Below, piece after piece: positions 25,311 to 33,631 of a stretch of 64,000 nucleotides of DNA (positions within the stretch are counted from its first letter, which is position 1; the number at the start of each line of letters is the position of its first letter). Source of the DNA: Inhella proteolytica (GTDB lineage: Bacteria; Pseudomonadota; Gammaproteobacteria; Burkholderiales; Burkholderiaceae_C). The DNA lies in assembly GCF_016093275.1 (NCBI RefSeq), contig NZ_JAEDAK010000011.1, positions 90,731-154,730 on the forward strand, given 5' to 3'. Under the pieces are notes generated by a model. It saw nothing but the letters and a program-made list of their open reading frames with translations, had not been told where the DNA came from and searched no databases. Both the position numbers and the translations under genes were made by a program.

Positions 25311-26083
25311 GCCAGTCGATAGGCCTGGAACAACAACCAAGCAATAGGCATGGGCCAGAAGCGGCGGAGCATCAGAATATCTTCCGCTTGGCGGATTGAG
25401 TTGGCAATGAGTTCCGTTGTCGCGCTCTGCTTGTGCACCCTATGGGCCACAAGTGCTTCCGTCACGAATGCAATATATCCCGGCCTCCGCGCCAGTCGCT
25501 CCCAAGCATCCCAGTCAAGATTGCTGGAGAAATTCCTGTCAAATTGGAAATCCGGCACCAGCGCACGATTGATCATCACACTCGGGCATGATAGTGGATT
25601 ACCCCAACCGAGCAATCGCCGCCGAATCGATGGCCCGAATTGAATACCGCTCGCTTTGAAAACTCGGCTGACAAGCAGCCGCTTTATTTTCAAATTCAGC
25701 GATATGGCCCGAGGGCCCAACGTGGATAGCTCGGTATGGTCGCAAGCCGCGAAAAGAACGTCAGGAGCGAGATCAAAGGCTGCCGCAATACGCTTCGAAA
25801 ACGTTGGTGCGTACTCGTCGTCTTGATGACAGAGAACCACCAATGGTGCCGCACCGACTGATAAAGCAAAGTTCCAGTCGGATGCAATCCCTTCATGCTT
25901 GGAGTTCACAACGCATTGTGCGCGATATTGCGTGGCGGCGCGAAGTATGTGGGAGTTCGGCGTTGAAGTCGAAACCCACAACGCAACCCCCTCTCCGACC
26001 TGGGGCTCAAGCGAAGCCAAGCAGCGGTCCAGATAAGGTGAGCGCCCATGCGCGCACACCACCAAATCAACAGCGCGCGTCAT
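25292..26083 (-). CDS. GT2-type glycosyltransferase
   Basis: The 263-residue protein has a GT-A fold: VDLVVCAHGRSPYLDRCLASL at the N-terminus and a CHQDDEY segment supplying the DxD-like metal site near residue 92. A later LDWDAWERL block resembles the acceptor region of family 2 enzymes. There are no membrane segments, so it is cytoplasmic and could act on a lipid-linked or surface glycan. Codon use is mixed, with more A/T-ending codons than the flanking genes. Donor and acceptor are unknown. Confidence 0.82.
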   Translation of the reverse strand: MTRAVDLVVCAHGRSPYLDRCLASLEPQVGEGVALWVSTSTPNSHILRAATQYRAQCVVNSKHEGIASDWNFALSVGAAPLVVLCHQDDEYAPTFSKRIAAAFDLAPDVLFAACDHTELSTLGPRAISLNLKIKRLLVSRVFKASGIQFGPSIRRRLLGWGNPLSCPSVMINRALVPDFQFDRNFSSNLDWDAWERLARRPGYIAFVTEALVAHRVHKQSATTELIANSIRQAEDILMLRRFWPMPIAWLLFQAYRLAYRGND

Positions 26084-26236
26084 TCACAAGGGCGCAAATT
26101 TGTGACGCCGATGGAGCCGAATCACCCAATGCACACATCCGAAATTCAAACGAAGTCCATGGCATACCGCTCTTCTAGAAGGCCATTTATTTCAGCAGCA
26201 GGACTAGGACCAAAAGAACAATTTTCAATCATTTAA
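26084..26236. other. AT-richer gap in the glycan island
   Basis: I see no gene, promoter or terminator I can support here. The 153 bp are markedly less GC-rich than the window average. Confidence 0.4.
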
Positions 26237-27280
26237 TCAACCAATCTCGGCCCGCATGGAAACACACATGCTCAAGCTAATCGCGTCTCTCTTTTCTCTT
26301 GCGGCGGCGCGATATTGCCGCGCAATGAAAATCCTTGCAATGGACTTTGAAAGGGATGGCCATCGCGCAATGAGCGCCCTTGCAGCTGTATTTACAAGAG
26401 AATCACAAAAAATTACCCGCCCATCAGCATTCAGACTCTGCGGCTTACTTCTGATGTAATTTTTCGCGCCAGAGTGCGTAACACCGTAGTACGGCCCAAA
26501 GTCGACAAACGAGGGATGCAAGCCACATGCCCATGCAATGCGCCGCATCGATGTCGCGGAAAACCACCACAAATGAACAGGCGCTGGATCGGTATGCCAA
26601 GCCAAGCGGCGCGAATACATATCGCGATTTGGCGTTGTAAGTACAAGTCGACCGCCGGGCGCCAACATTTGCGCCGCAGCCCTTACAAACGCCAACGGAT
26701 CTTCCAGGTGCTCTACTAGTTCCGTCGCAATAATTGCGTCGAACTTCCCCATCTCGTACGGAGCAATAGCTTCAACTGCCCCCACTCGATACAAAGGCCC
26801 AAACAATTTAGTGGCCTTCTCCACTGCCTCCTCCGATTGATCCTGCCCCATGACATTACAGCCGGCACGATGCAATGCATAGGTGAGATAGCCAAGACCA
26901 GAACCGAGCTCCAGAATTCGAGGCTGCCGCCCCTCCAGTAAAAGCTCACGCAAGGACTGTCTGACACCCCAGTAAACATCTTCGCTCTCGGCCAGAAAAT
27001 CAAGCGGATTCGACGCGCATAGCAGCTCATTGCCATAACGCTCATACCGGCTGTAGCCCGGCAGCTCCGACGCCTTACGATAAATTGCCTCGTAAATGGA
27101 TTTCGACGATTTTAGCGGCCACGCATAACGGGTTTCACAGCCCTCGCAGCCCCAGACTTCGAACTTGTCAGGCGCCATATAAGCAGGATGCCCAGCCAGA
27201 ATAAGCGATCCTTTGCCTGCACAAAGGGGACATCTATTTGGATAATCGAGGCTTGACGCAAAATGAGCAGATTCGGTCAA
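26237..27280 (-). CDS. Class I SAM-dependent methyltransferase with N-terminal CxxC motifs
   Basis: The 347-residue protein has two CxxC pairs near the N-terminus (RCPLCAG and GCEGCETRY), a small zinc-ribbon-like unit. The methyltransferase core follows with motif I ILELGSGLGYLTYAL, motif II-like VMGQDQSEEAV and FDAIIATELVEHLEDP. This layout is common in methyltransferases of polysaccharide gene clusters (Methyltransf_12/23 type), which often methylate sugars. Its promoter candidate has a perfect TATAAT. The substrate is unknown. Confidence 0.85.
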   Translation of the reverse strand: MTESAHFASSLDYPNRCPLCAGKGSLILAGHPAYMAPDKFEVWGCEGCETRYAWPLKSSKSIYEAIYRKASELPGYSRYERYGNELLCASNPLDFLAESEDVYWGVRQSLRELLLEGRQPRILELGSGLGYLTYALHRAGCNVMGQDQSEEAVEKATKLFGPLYRVGAVEAIAPYEMGKFDAIIATELVEHLEDPLAFVRAAAQMLAPGGRLVLTTPNRDMYSRRLAWHTDPAPVHLWWFSATSMRRIAWACGLHPSFVDFGPYYGVTHSGAKNYIRSKPQSLNADGRVIFCDSLVNTAARALIARWPSLSKSIARIFIARQYRAAAREKRDAISLSMCVSMRAEIG

Positions 27281-27306
27281 TTTATTTAGAGGCCAGATAG
27301 CCGAAT

Positions 27307-27312
27307 ATTATA
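27307..27312 (-). promoter_or_regulatory. Consensus -10 (TATAAT) before the methyltransferase
   Basis: TATAAT on the minus strand lies 26 nt upstream of the ATG at 27280, in AT-rich DNA. The -35 is unclear (GTGGAT at a 17-nt spacing is a weak candidate). Confidence 0.5.
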
Positions 27313-27424
27313 AAATGACGGGCAAGCAAATCCACGCGGCAAATCCAATGCGAAAGCATATTGCCAGTTGTCCAACCCAGACTCCACACTGACCCTAAAC
27401 GACATTAAGTCGCACGGCTAAATT

Positions 27425-28603
27425 TCAGGTAGACCTCCCACGCCCGCCCCTCTCGCGCACCCGAGGCGCCAGTCGAATGTATTCAAGGAGGAATGCGGAT
27501 GTGCTCACCTGCATGCCCGCCAACACCAAGGCGGCAGCCGGAATGGCCACCCGCATCACAACGCCAGGGTCAATGGCCTTGAAGCCCTCTCCAGACCAGA
27601 GTTGCACGCTGCGCAAGGCCATCAACATTCCAGAGACAACCAGCACAAGGCCAATCACAAGGCCCCGCTCCAAACTGACGGACTGAAAGAATTTCAGCCT
27701 TTCTGGCATTGCCGGCAACACCCCAATCGCAACGCAATGCACAAAGGACAGGCCAGCAAATAGGACCATTTGGAGGCCCAAGCAGGCTGCCACGGCCGCA
27801 TACAGCAACGTATGAAAATCAAGGGTCAGGAAGCCAAGTGGCAACGGGCCGCGCACAAGGAGGGCCGCGAAGCTTAATCCAACACAGAGCAAAACAAGTC
27901 CTGGCCACAAGAAGAGCCATGCAGGCGCGTGAATCAGCAGGAAGCGCAGATGTCGCCAGCCGTCCCGCCAACTGCGCAAATGGGGCGGGCGGCCGCGCCC
28001 ATCCGGGGCCAGGGTAGTCGGCACCTCAGAAATTTGCAGGCCGTAAAGCGTGGCCTTGACGACCATCTCGCTGGCATATTCCATACCAGGACTTTGCAGA
28101 TCCAAGGCCAATACTGCATCCCGCACAAACCCCCGTAGACCACAATGGAAATCGCGAATCGGACTGCTAAAGAAAAGCCTGCCAATAAAGCTCAAGACTG
28201 GGTTACCCAGGTATCGATGGAGCGGCGGCATTGCGCCCTCAGCAATTCCTCCGGCGAAACGGTTCCCCATCACTAAATCGCTTCCAGCCCGAAGCGCCTC
28301 TAGAAAGGCGTCTAGACGCGAGAAGTCGTAGCTGTCGTCACTGTCGCCCATGATGATGTAGCGTCCACGAGCAGCACGGACGCCAGCGGCCAGGGCAGCG
28401 CCGTAGCCACGTTCTCGCACCACTAGCACTCGGGCTCCAGCAGCCTGCGCCAGCTGCACAGATCCATCGGTAGAGCCGTTATCGGCGACCACAATCTCGC
28501 CATTGATGCCCGCGCGTCGAAAAAAGCTCAGGGCCTTCCGGATGCAGGTTTCCACGGTCAGCGCTTCATTCAGGCAGGGCATGAGCACCGTGAGTTCAAT
28601 CAT
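27425..28603 (-). CDS. Polyprenyl-phosphate glycosyltransferase (GT2, DPM1/GtrB-like) with membrane tail
   Basis: From ATG 28603 it has 392 residues. The GT2 catalytic domain (~1–230) has TVLMPCLNEALTVETC, VVADNGSTDGS and the DxD-type motif MGDSDDSYDF. At least four membrane helices follow (~235–380). This is the architecture of enzymes that load a sugar on undecaprenyl phosphate (GtrB, ArnC, DPM1-like). It overlaps the upstream membrane-protein gene by 4 nt (ATGA), so the two are translationally coupled. A longer upstream frame lies within that gene and is not used. Confidence 0.88.
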   Translation of the reverse strand: MIELTVLMPCLNEALTVETCIRKALSFFRRAGINGEIVVADNGSTDGSVQLAQAAGARVLVVRERGYGAALAAGVRAARGRYIIMGDSDDSYDFSRLDAFLEALRAGSDLVMGNRFAGGIAEGAMPPLHRYLGNPVLSFIGRLFFSSPIRDFHCGLRGFVRDAVLALDLQSPGMEYASEMVVKATLYGLQISEVPTTLAPDGRGRPPHLRSWRDGWRHLRFLLIHAPAWLFLWPGLVLLCVGLSFAALLVRGPLPLGFLTLDFHTLLYAAVAACLGLQMVLFAGLSFVHCVAIGVLPAMPERLKFFQSVSLERGLVIGLVLVVSGMLMALRSVQLWSGEGFKAIDPGVVMRVAIPAAALVLAGMQVSTSAFLLEYIRLAPRVRERGGRGRST

Positions 28604-30537
28604 GGTCGCGCTCCCCCCGCCTGCTGCAGTTCCATGCGGCTCCATGCGTCGCATGCATCTATTCCATTGCCATCCGCCACTGCTTCTGGACTTCCAAGCC
28701 ATTCTTTCTGGAGGCTACGGTGATGACTCAGTGCGACACCATTGCCATTGATAACCGTCACCACCGCATCCGAGTTTAAGTACATGATTCGAGCGGTTTC
28801 ACCATCACTCTCCATTTCGAACGGAACGGGTCTGAACACCCTCGGACATTGCGCCTCAATGCGCCTGAATGCCCTCAACGCAAGGTCGTCAAAGGGGGTC
28901 GGTGCAGACACCGGGGCCGACTCCACGGCGCAACTTGCCCATTGCCGGTACTCCACGCGCTCATCCGTGAAGCGCTTGAGTCGCACGACGAGGCAGTCCT
29001 TGTAGTCGATGCGAATTCCATAGCGCGCAATTGAGTGATCCATCCTTTCCCTGAGCGGACCAACTTCAGCGTTGGTGTCATCCATAAGGTGAACGCCATT
29101 GAAAAGGAGGCGCGTTCGCCCTCGCCATTGCAGCATCAGGTCACCAAGTTTTTGCGCAAGTGGCCCGCGTGTAGGTAGGCTCATTTGCCCAATCAAATTG
29201 ACTAGTCGTCCCTCCGGATGAAACTGCAGGGCCACTGCACTCAGACTTAGTGCACCAACCGATAGGTGCAAATATGGCTTCTCCTGCAATGGCGCTGGCA
29301 CCTCGAACTGGAGGTAGCGCTCGGACTTCCACGGCTCGCCGTTGAGCCGTCGATCACCGCTTACACCGTAGTAGAGGCAATGAATCAATAGCAAGGCACC
29401 AAGAAAGATGCGAACCGTGATTGGCTCCGCAAGACTTTGTGCACATCGCACCAGCAGCATTCCGACGAGCATCAGGCCGGCGATACCGTAGCGTGAATTG
29501 CCGCTGCTGGCCATTACCAGCACATAGCTGATCAGTATGAAGGCAAGCAGTTGGGCGTCGGTCCGCCGAAGCCAGTCCAATCGGGCTGGCATGTCGGCAC
29601 TTGCGCTGTGCCGGCGCGTAAAGCTGAGGGCGAATCCGCCCAATAGCGCCACAAGCAGAATCAACAAGACCGCTGGGCGCAGGTCAGGCACCACCCCTTC
29701 TATGTTCGTATATCCCGCAAATCGGGCCATTTCAATGGGACGCGCCAGCCAATCAACCCACGACTGGGGCAAAAACCGCATCGCAACCAGAGTTTGTTCC
29801 GGCGCATAGGGCGAGTGGAACAACTGGTTAAACAACGGAAAGACAGGGTTTCCAAAACGCTGCCACAGCCACAGGGCCCATGGCCCCCACGAAAGGAAGA
29901 CTGCAATGACCACTCCGCCCCAGTAGGCCAATGCCTGCCGCCAAAGCAGCAATCCCGAACAGCACCGCCAAACCGACAGCACCAACAGCGCGACGGCAAA
30001 GACGCCGTTTGTTGGCTTGATCGCTATTGCCAACCCGAGCGAAATGCCCACCAATCCCATCTTGGAAGCGCTCGCGCTCGTCCGCATTAGCCCGGCCAAT
30101 GCAACCAAGATCAGCACAGTCGCAATCGGATCGATCGAAGAAGTACCCGCCAAGTACAAAAAGGCAGGCGTAGCGAACGCCAACCCCAGAGCAAGCAAGC
30201 GAAAGGGGCGCTCCTGCGCCTCCGGCCCCCAGATCGACACCGCAATCGAGTGCAGGGGCAGCAGCACAAGCGCGTGGAGCGCAGTCAACGCAACGCCGAC
30301 TACCCAGTCGGGCACGGGCAGCTTGAGCAATCCGTAGAGCGGGATGTAGCCGAGCGGATTTTGATAAGACTGGGGCCCGGCACCGAACAGGTCCAGGGCG
30401 AAACGCCCGCTCAATAGGGAAAACGGAAGGTACGCGTGATGGTTGATCAAGTCCCAGCTGATGTCACGCCCTGCGATACCCACCCAAGCCAGCAGCAGGC
30501 CAAACCCGGCAAAAAATACGAAACTGCGTTCGCGCAT
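28600..30537 (-). CDS. Large multi-pass membrane protein, GT-C glycosyltransferase-like
   Basis: The 645-residue protein has about ten hydrophobic helices over residues 1–~420 and a hydrophilic C-terminal region. The first loop has RDISWDLINHHAYLPFSLLSGR, with an Asp placed as the catalytic Asp in periplasmic GT-C enzymes. The loop GAGPQSYQNPLGYIPLYGLL recalls the GT87/ArnT-like group. I do not recognise a named family. Coupling to a polyprenyl-phosphate glycosyltransferase and the nearby GtrA fit a role as the periplasmic transferase using the lipid-linked sugar. It starts 4 nt after the TfpX-type gene's stop. Confidence 0.7.
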   Translation of the reverse strand: MRERSFVFFAGFGLLLAWVGIAGRDISWDLINHHAYLPFSLLSGRFALDLFGAGPQSYQNPLGYIPLYGLLKLPVPDWVVGVALTALHALVLLPLHSIAVSIWGPEAQERPFRLLALGLAFATPAFLYLAGTSSIDPIATVLILVALAGLMRTSASASKMGLVGISLGLAIAIKPTNGVFAVALLVLSVWRCCSGLLLWRQALAYWGGVVIAVFLSWGPWALWLWQRFGNPVFPLFNQLFHSPYAPEQTLVAMRFLPQSWVDWLARPIEMARFAGYTNIEGVVPDLRPAVLLILLVALLGGFALSFTRRHSASADMPARLDWLRRTDAQLLAFILISYVLVMASSGNSRYGIAGLMLVGMLLVRCAQSLAEPITVRIFLGALLLIHCLYYGVSGDRRLNGEPWKSERYLQFEVPAPLQEKPYLHLSVGALSLSAVALQFHPEGRLVNLIGQMSLPTRGPLAQKLGDLMLQWRGRTRLLFNGVHLMDDTNAEVGPLRERMDHSIARYGIRIDYKDCLVVRLKRFTDERVEYRQWASCAVESAPVSAPTPFDDLALRAFRRIEAQCPRVFRPVPFEMESDGETARIMYLNSDAVVTVINGNGVALSHHRSLQKEWLGSPEAVADGNGIDACDAWSRMELQQAGGARP

Positions 30538-30540
30538 GGG

Positions 30541-31314
30541 CTAGTAGGAATCAATGTCTGCAAACGCCACAGGTTCTCCAACTTCGCTCACGAGAGCTAT
30601 CCAACTGGAACGAGCAGACAAGACGGGCACCCAGCGCAGGGTGGCAGCTGGATGGGCGGCTGCTTTCAGCGCCGTGGAGAGGGCTTGGCGCTCAGCAGCA
30701 TTTCTCAGCCTGAGCTGATCCAGGGGCCGGGCCCGTCTCCAGACTTGCGAGCGAACAGCCTCAAAGGGCAGCCAGTACTTCGGTTGGTGAGCAAGATGAA
30801 CCCCTGTCATACCCAACAGGGTCGCTTCAACCAGGTTGGCTCCGGTCGGCTTGATCACGCCAATCAGCGTCGGGCGGCCCCATGGCAGCACCTTCAGTGG
30901 ATCGGGCGCAGCCCGTAGGCTCTCGTCATCCACTTGCGTTTGCGTAACGATACGGAACAGATCGACTTCGAAGGCGAGGTGCACCGGCCGAGCCGCGAAC
31001 ATCGTCCAGACGCCGTACCCCAGCGCTGCAAACTGAAGGCAGGCAATCACGCAGAGATCGCGAGCCAGCACCCTGCGAAGCTTCCGCGGGTCAAACGCCA
31101 CCAGGGTCAGCAAAGGCCCTAAAGCCAAATCTACGCATGCGATCAGCATGAACAGGCGATTGCCAGCCAGCATGTCGCGATACGGCGTAGGAAACCACAC
31201 CCAGAATGCAAGGGCAGCGATCACCAGGATGACCGCCCCGCTGAGAGCCAGATGGATGAGTGCCACATTCAGCGAAGCCTGCCAAGGGCGCGCATCAATT
31301 CGCAATTTCGACAT
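30541..31314 (-). CDS. TfpX/TfpZ-family type IV pilin accessory protein
   Basis: The 257-residue protein from ATG 31314 has an N-terminal basic segment (MSKLRIDARPWQASLN) and hydrophobic helices near 20–45, 60–75 and 88–105. A periplasmic domain of ~150 residues follows. In Pseudomonas aeruginosa, tfpX, tfpY and tfpZ sit directly after pilA and help assemble their cognate pilin; the size, topology and position after pilA match. A longer frame upstream runs into the pilA terminator and is not the gene. The GT-C-like gene follows at a 3-nt gap. Confidence 0.85.
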   Translation of the reverse strand: MSKLRIDARPWQASLNVALIHLALSGAVILVIAALAFWVWFPTPYRDMLAGNRLFMLIACVDLALGPLLTLVAFDPRKLRRVLARDLCVIACLQFAALGYGVWTMFAARPVHLAFEVDLFRIVTQTQVDDESLRAAPDPLKVLPWGRPTLIGVIKPTGANLVEATLLGMTGVHLAHQPKYWLPFEAVRSQVWRRARPLDQLRLRNAAERQALSTALKAAAHPAATLRWVPVLSARSSWIALVSEVGEPVAFADIDSY

Positions 31315-31330
31315 GGAAAAGCTTGGCACC

Positions 31331-31359
31331 AAAAAGTGCGGCGCCCGAAGGCGCCGCAC
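31331..31359 (-). terminator. Strong intrinsic terminator between pilA and the TfpX-type gene
   Basis: A perfect 10-bp GC-rich stem GTGCGGCGCC/GGCGCCGCAC (31336–31345 with 31350–31359) closes a UUCG-type loop on the minus strand, followed by T5. It should end most pilA transcripts and let only a fraction read into the accessory gene. Confidence 0.92.
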
Positions 31360-31378
31360 ACTCACCGAAACTTGGCGT

Positions 31379-31840
31379 TTACTTGCACGAACCCGGCAAG
31401 AACTTCGGCGGCATCGTGCCAGCAGCGCACTTGAAGGTGCCAACCTGGGTGGGAATCGAAGCCGTCGTCAGCGCCACGCCAGCCGAGGTCATCGGAGTCA
31501 GCGTGATGGTCTTGGTATCAATGTTGGTGTCGGAGAAGCCCTGGGCCGTGACAGTGATCACGCCATTGGCATCGGTCGCAATGCCCGAAACGTACTTCGT
31601 GGAGGTGGTGCCTTCACCACAACCCCAGCCATTCGCAGACACGGCGGTGCCAGCCGGTGCGGTCTGATAGACCTCAGCGATCGTGGTACGGCACTGACTC
31701 GTAGCCAGGATCACTTCAGACATTTTGGCCTTCTTCGTGTAATCCGAATAAGCCGGCAGCGCAACCGCAGCCAGGATACCAATGATCGCCACGACGATCA
31801 TCAGTTCGATCAGGGTGAAACCTTGTTGAACGCGCTTCAT
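31379..31840 (-). CDS. pilA: Major type IV pilin PilA
   Basis: The 153-residue prepilin has a short leader MKRVQQG cut before Phe8, then [24 protein letters not shown], the classical N-methylated helix with the essential Glu5 of the mature protein. The globular part has four Cys: SQCRT, WGCGE and a C-terminal pair (FKCAAG…LPGSCK) forming the D-region loop. The ATG at 31840 is preceded by AGGAG. A sigma-54 promoter lies ~40 bp upstream. Thr/Ser-rich stretches offer possible O-glycosylation sites near the glycan genes. Confidence 0.95.
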   Translation of the reverse strand: MKRVQQGFTLIELMIVVAIIGILAAVALPAYSDYTKKAKMSEVILATSQCRTTIAEVYQTAPAGTAVSANGWGCGEGTTSTKYVSGIATDANGVITVTAQGFSDTNIDTKTITLTPMTSAGVALTTASIPTQVGTFKCAAGTMPPKFLPGSCK

Positions 31841-31885
31841 GGAAGACTCCTTCATGGAAGCTAGGGTTGAGGACAGGCCCTTAAA

Positions 31886-31902
31886 TGCAGGGGTCGTGCC
31901 AA
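31886..31902 (-). promoter_or_regulatory. Sigma-54 (-24/-12) promoter of pilA
   Basis: TTGGCACGACCCCTGCA on the minus strand matches the consensus with GG and GC exactly 10 nt apart; only one position of the -12 block differs (CTGC for TTGC). The predicted start is near 31876, giving a leader of ~36 nt. This implies RpoN and PilR control, as in other type IV pilus systems. Confidence 0.82.
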
Positions 31903-31996
31903 GTGTAGGAAGGCTGATTCCGAGGGATTTCTCACGCTTTCCCTGAGGCGCCGGGCTGGGCCGACAAATTTTGTCAGCCGCTGCCGACGCATCCTG

Positions 31997-32794
31997 TCAG
32001 CCAAGGCTCAAAGTTTGGCCTGCCTGCAAGGGCCTGGGGCACACCGGCAGGCCAGCTTGTGCCGCCAACTGGGCCATCACGGCTTGGGTTTCGCCAGGCT
32101 TGATGTGGGTGATCCAGACCTCCGCACCCGCACGCAAGGCGTGCAGTTGGCGCAGTTCGGGCACCAACGTGCTTGGGCAGTGATGCCGACTGACGCGAGC
32201 CAAGTCCAGTTCTTCGTCGCCAAAGGCGGCCTCGATGATCAATTGGCGCACGGGGAGCTCACGCAGTCGCTCCCACAGGGCTGGATTGGGCCCGGTGTCT
32301 CCGGTGTAAATCGACCAGCGCTCTTCCGCCAGGGATCGAATGGCGTAGCCGCAGGCGGGGACGGTATGTGCCGCAGGCAGCACCTCCACCAGCCGACCAC
32401 CAATCAATTCCAGGCGTTGGCCCACCTGCAGGGGATGGAAGCTCAGAACCGGCTCTTCCGGGGAGGGCAGGCGCGTGAAGTCCGGCCAAATCACCCCGTT
32501 GAACAGATGGGTCTGCAGCGCCTCAAGGGTTTCGCGCAATCCATGAATCCGTATGGGCCCCGCCTGGGCGGCGCGTCGGCGCCTCAGCACCGCATCGGCC
32601 AGCAATGGAATGCTGAGGACGTGATCCAGGTGGGAGTGGCTCAGCAGCACCTGGTCGATGCGCGCCAGCTGATCCAGGGGCAGGTCGCCGACACCCGTGC
32701 CGGCGTCGATCAGGACACGCTCATCGAGCAGGAAGGAAGTGGTTTTGCAGCCGGCAGCGATGGCGCCGCTGCAGCCCAGCACGCGCAGGCTCAT
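31997..32794 (-). CDS. Metallo-beta-lactamase-fold hydrolase (class II cyclic-nucleotide phosphodiesterase-like)
   Basis: The 265-residue protein has the metal motif SHSHLDH (HxHxDH) near residue 52. Further ligands are seen in AAHTVPACGYAI, YTGDTGP and the C-terminal THIKPGE. N-terminal MSLRVLGCSGAI and the compact length resemble the class II 3',5'-cyclic nucleotide phosphodiesterase/RNase Z-like branch. The activity cannot be decided from sequence alone. It stands between pilA and the FHA cluster, both read leftward, with no obvious operon partner. Confidence 0.78.
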   Translation of the reverse strand: MSLRVLGCSGAIAAGCKTTSFLLDERVLIDAGTGVGDLPLDQLARIDQVLLSHSHLDHVLSIPLLADAVLRRRRAAQAGPIRIHGLRETLEALQTHLFNGVIWPDFTRLPSPEEPVLSFHPLQVGQRLELIGGRLVEVLPAAHTVPACGYAIRSLAEERWSIYTGDTGPNPALWERLRELPVRQLIIEAAFGDEELDLARVSRHHCPSTLVPELRQLHALRAGAEVWITHIKPGETQAVMAQLAAQAGLPVCPRPLQAGQTLSLG

Positions 32795-32927
32795 GGGTTA
32801 GTTCGCGGAAAGCGGGCCGCCGGAAAACATCCGACCCACTGTAGTCCGCACCGAGCTTGGGCGCCGCGCAGTGCTGCACGCCCCTCCCCGTTCGCGCAAG
32901 CCGCGCTGACGAGGGGCGTGACAGGCA

Positions 32928-33584
32928 TCACGCCTGATTGAACTGCATCTGCGTGCCCGCCAGTTCGATGACGTCGCCACTCTTCAGCGGCACGCCGTCG
33001 GTGAGCATGGGCTGACCGTTGATCAGCGGGCGCTGGCTGCCCTCGACATGGGAAAACACATAGCCAGTCGGGCGCTTGGTGATCGAAGCCACCTGAACGC
33101 CAGGCTTGCCCACCGTGGTCACCACCTTGGTCAGGGGCACTTCGCGGCCGGCCGCCGCGCCATTCAGCACCTTGATGCTGGCGGGGCCTGCAGAGGCGCC
33201 CAGGCCACCGAAGCCGCTGGGCGAAGCCGGCCGCGGGGGCAGGCTGGGCGGCATCTCGCCGGGCTTGAGCAGCATGGTCTTGTCGTAGTCCATGTGCTCA
33301 TCGGCGAGGAATTTGATCTTGTACTTGCCAATCTCCACCACATCATTGGGGCGAAGCTGCTGCTTCTTGATGGCCTTGCCGTTGATGTAGGTGCCGTTCG
33401 TCGAATTCAGGTCTTCGATGAACACCTCGGCCCCGATCATCTGGAGCACCGCGTGCTCACCACTGACCGCGAGGTTGTCGATCACGATGTCGTTGTACGG
33501 GCGCCGCCCCAGGCTGGTGCGGTCCTTGGTCAGTTGGACTTCCTTGATCACCACGCCGTCTAGCGACAACACCAGTTTGGCCAT
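32928..33584 (-). CDS. Protein with two FHA domains
   Basis: The 218-residue cytoplasmic protein binds phosphothreonine peptides. The first FHA domain (~1–95) is complete, with GRRPYND at 26–32, SGEH at 41–44 and NSTNGTYING at 60–69. A Pro/Gly linker (~105–135) precedes a second FHA-like domain (~137–217: VGKPGVQVASITKRP…SQRPLINGQPM) in which the binding loops are less canonical. It lies just after the PP2C phosphatase and kinase genes and is probably their effector or substrate. The ATG at 33584 starts exactly at the FHA fold. Confidence 0.9.
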   Translation of the reverse strand: MAKLVLSLDGVVIKEVQLTKDRTSLGRRPYNDIVIDNLAVSGEHAVLQMIGAEVFIEDLNSTNGTYINGKAIKKQQLRPNDVVEIGKYKIKFLADEHMDYDKTMLLKPGEMPPSLPPRPASPSGFGGLGASAGPASIKVLNGAAAGREVPLTKVVTTVGKPGVQVASITKRPTGYVFSHVEGSQRPLINGQPMLTDGVPLKSGDVIELAGTQMQFNQA

Positions 33585-33631
33585 CGGGTCCTCGATTGGT
33601 TTTTGTGAATGGAGGCAGTTGGCGCGAGGCC

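Noticed and set aside
24800..31996. Mobile-element boundaries (insertion sequence, integrase, tRNA attachment site) around the glycan island
   Set aside because: I looked for transposase-like frames, terminal inverted repeats and tRNA genes and saw none; only base composition suggests transfer.
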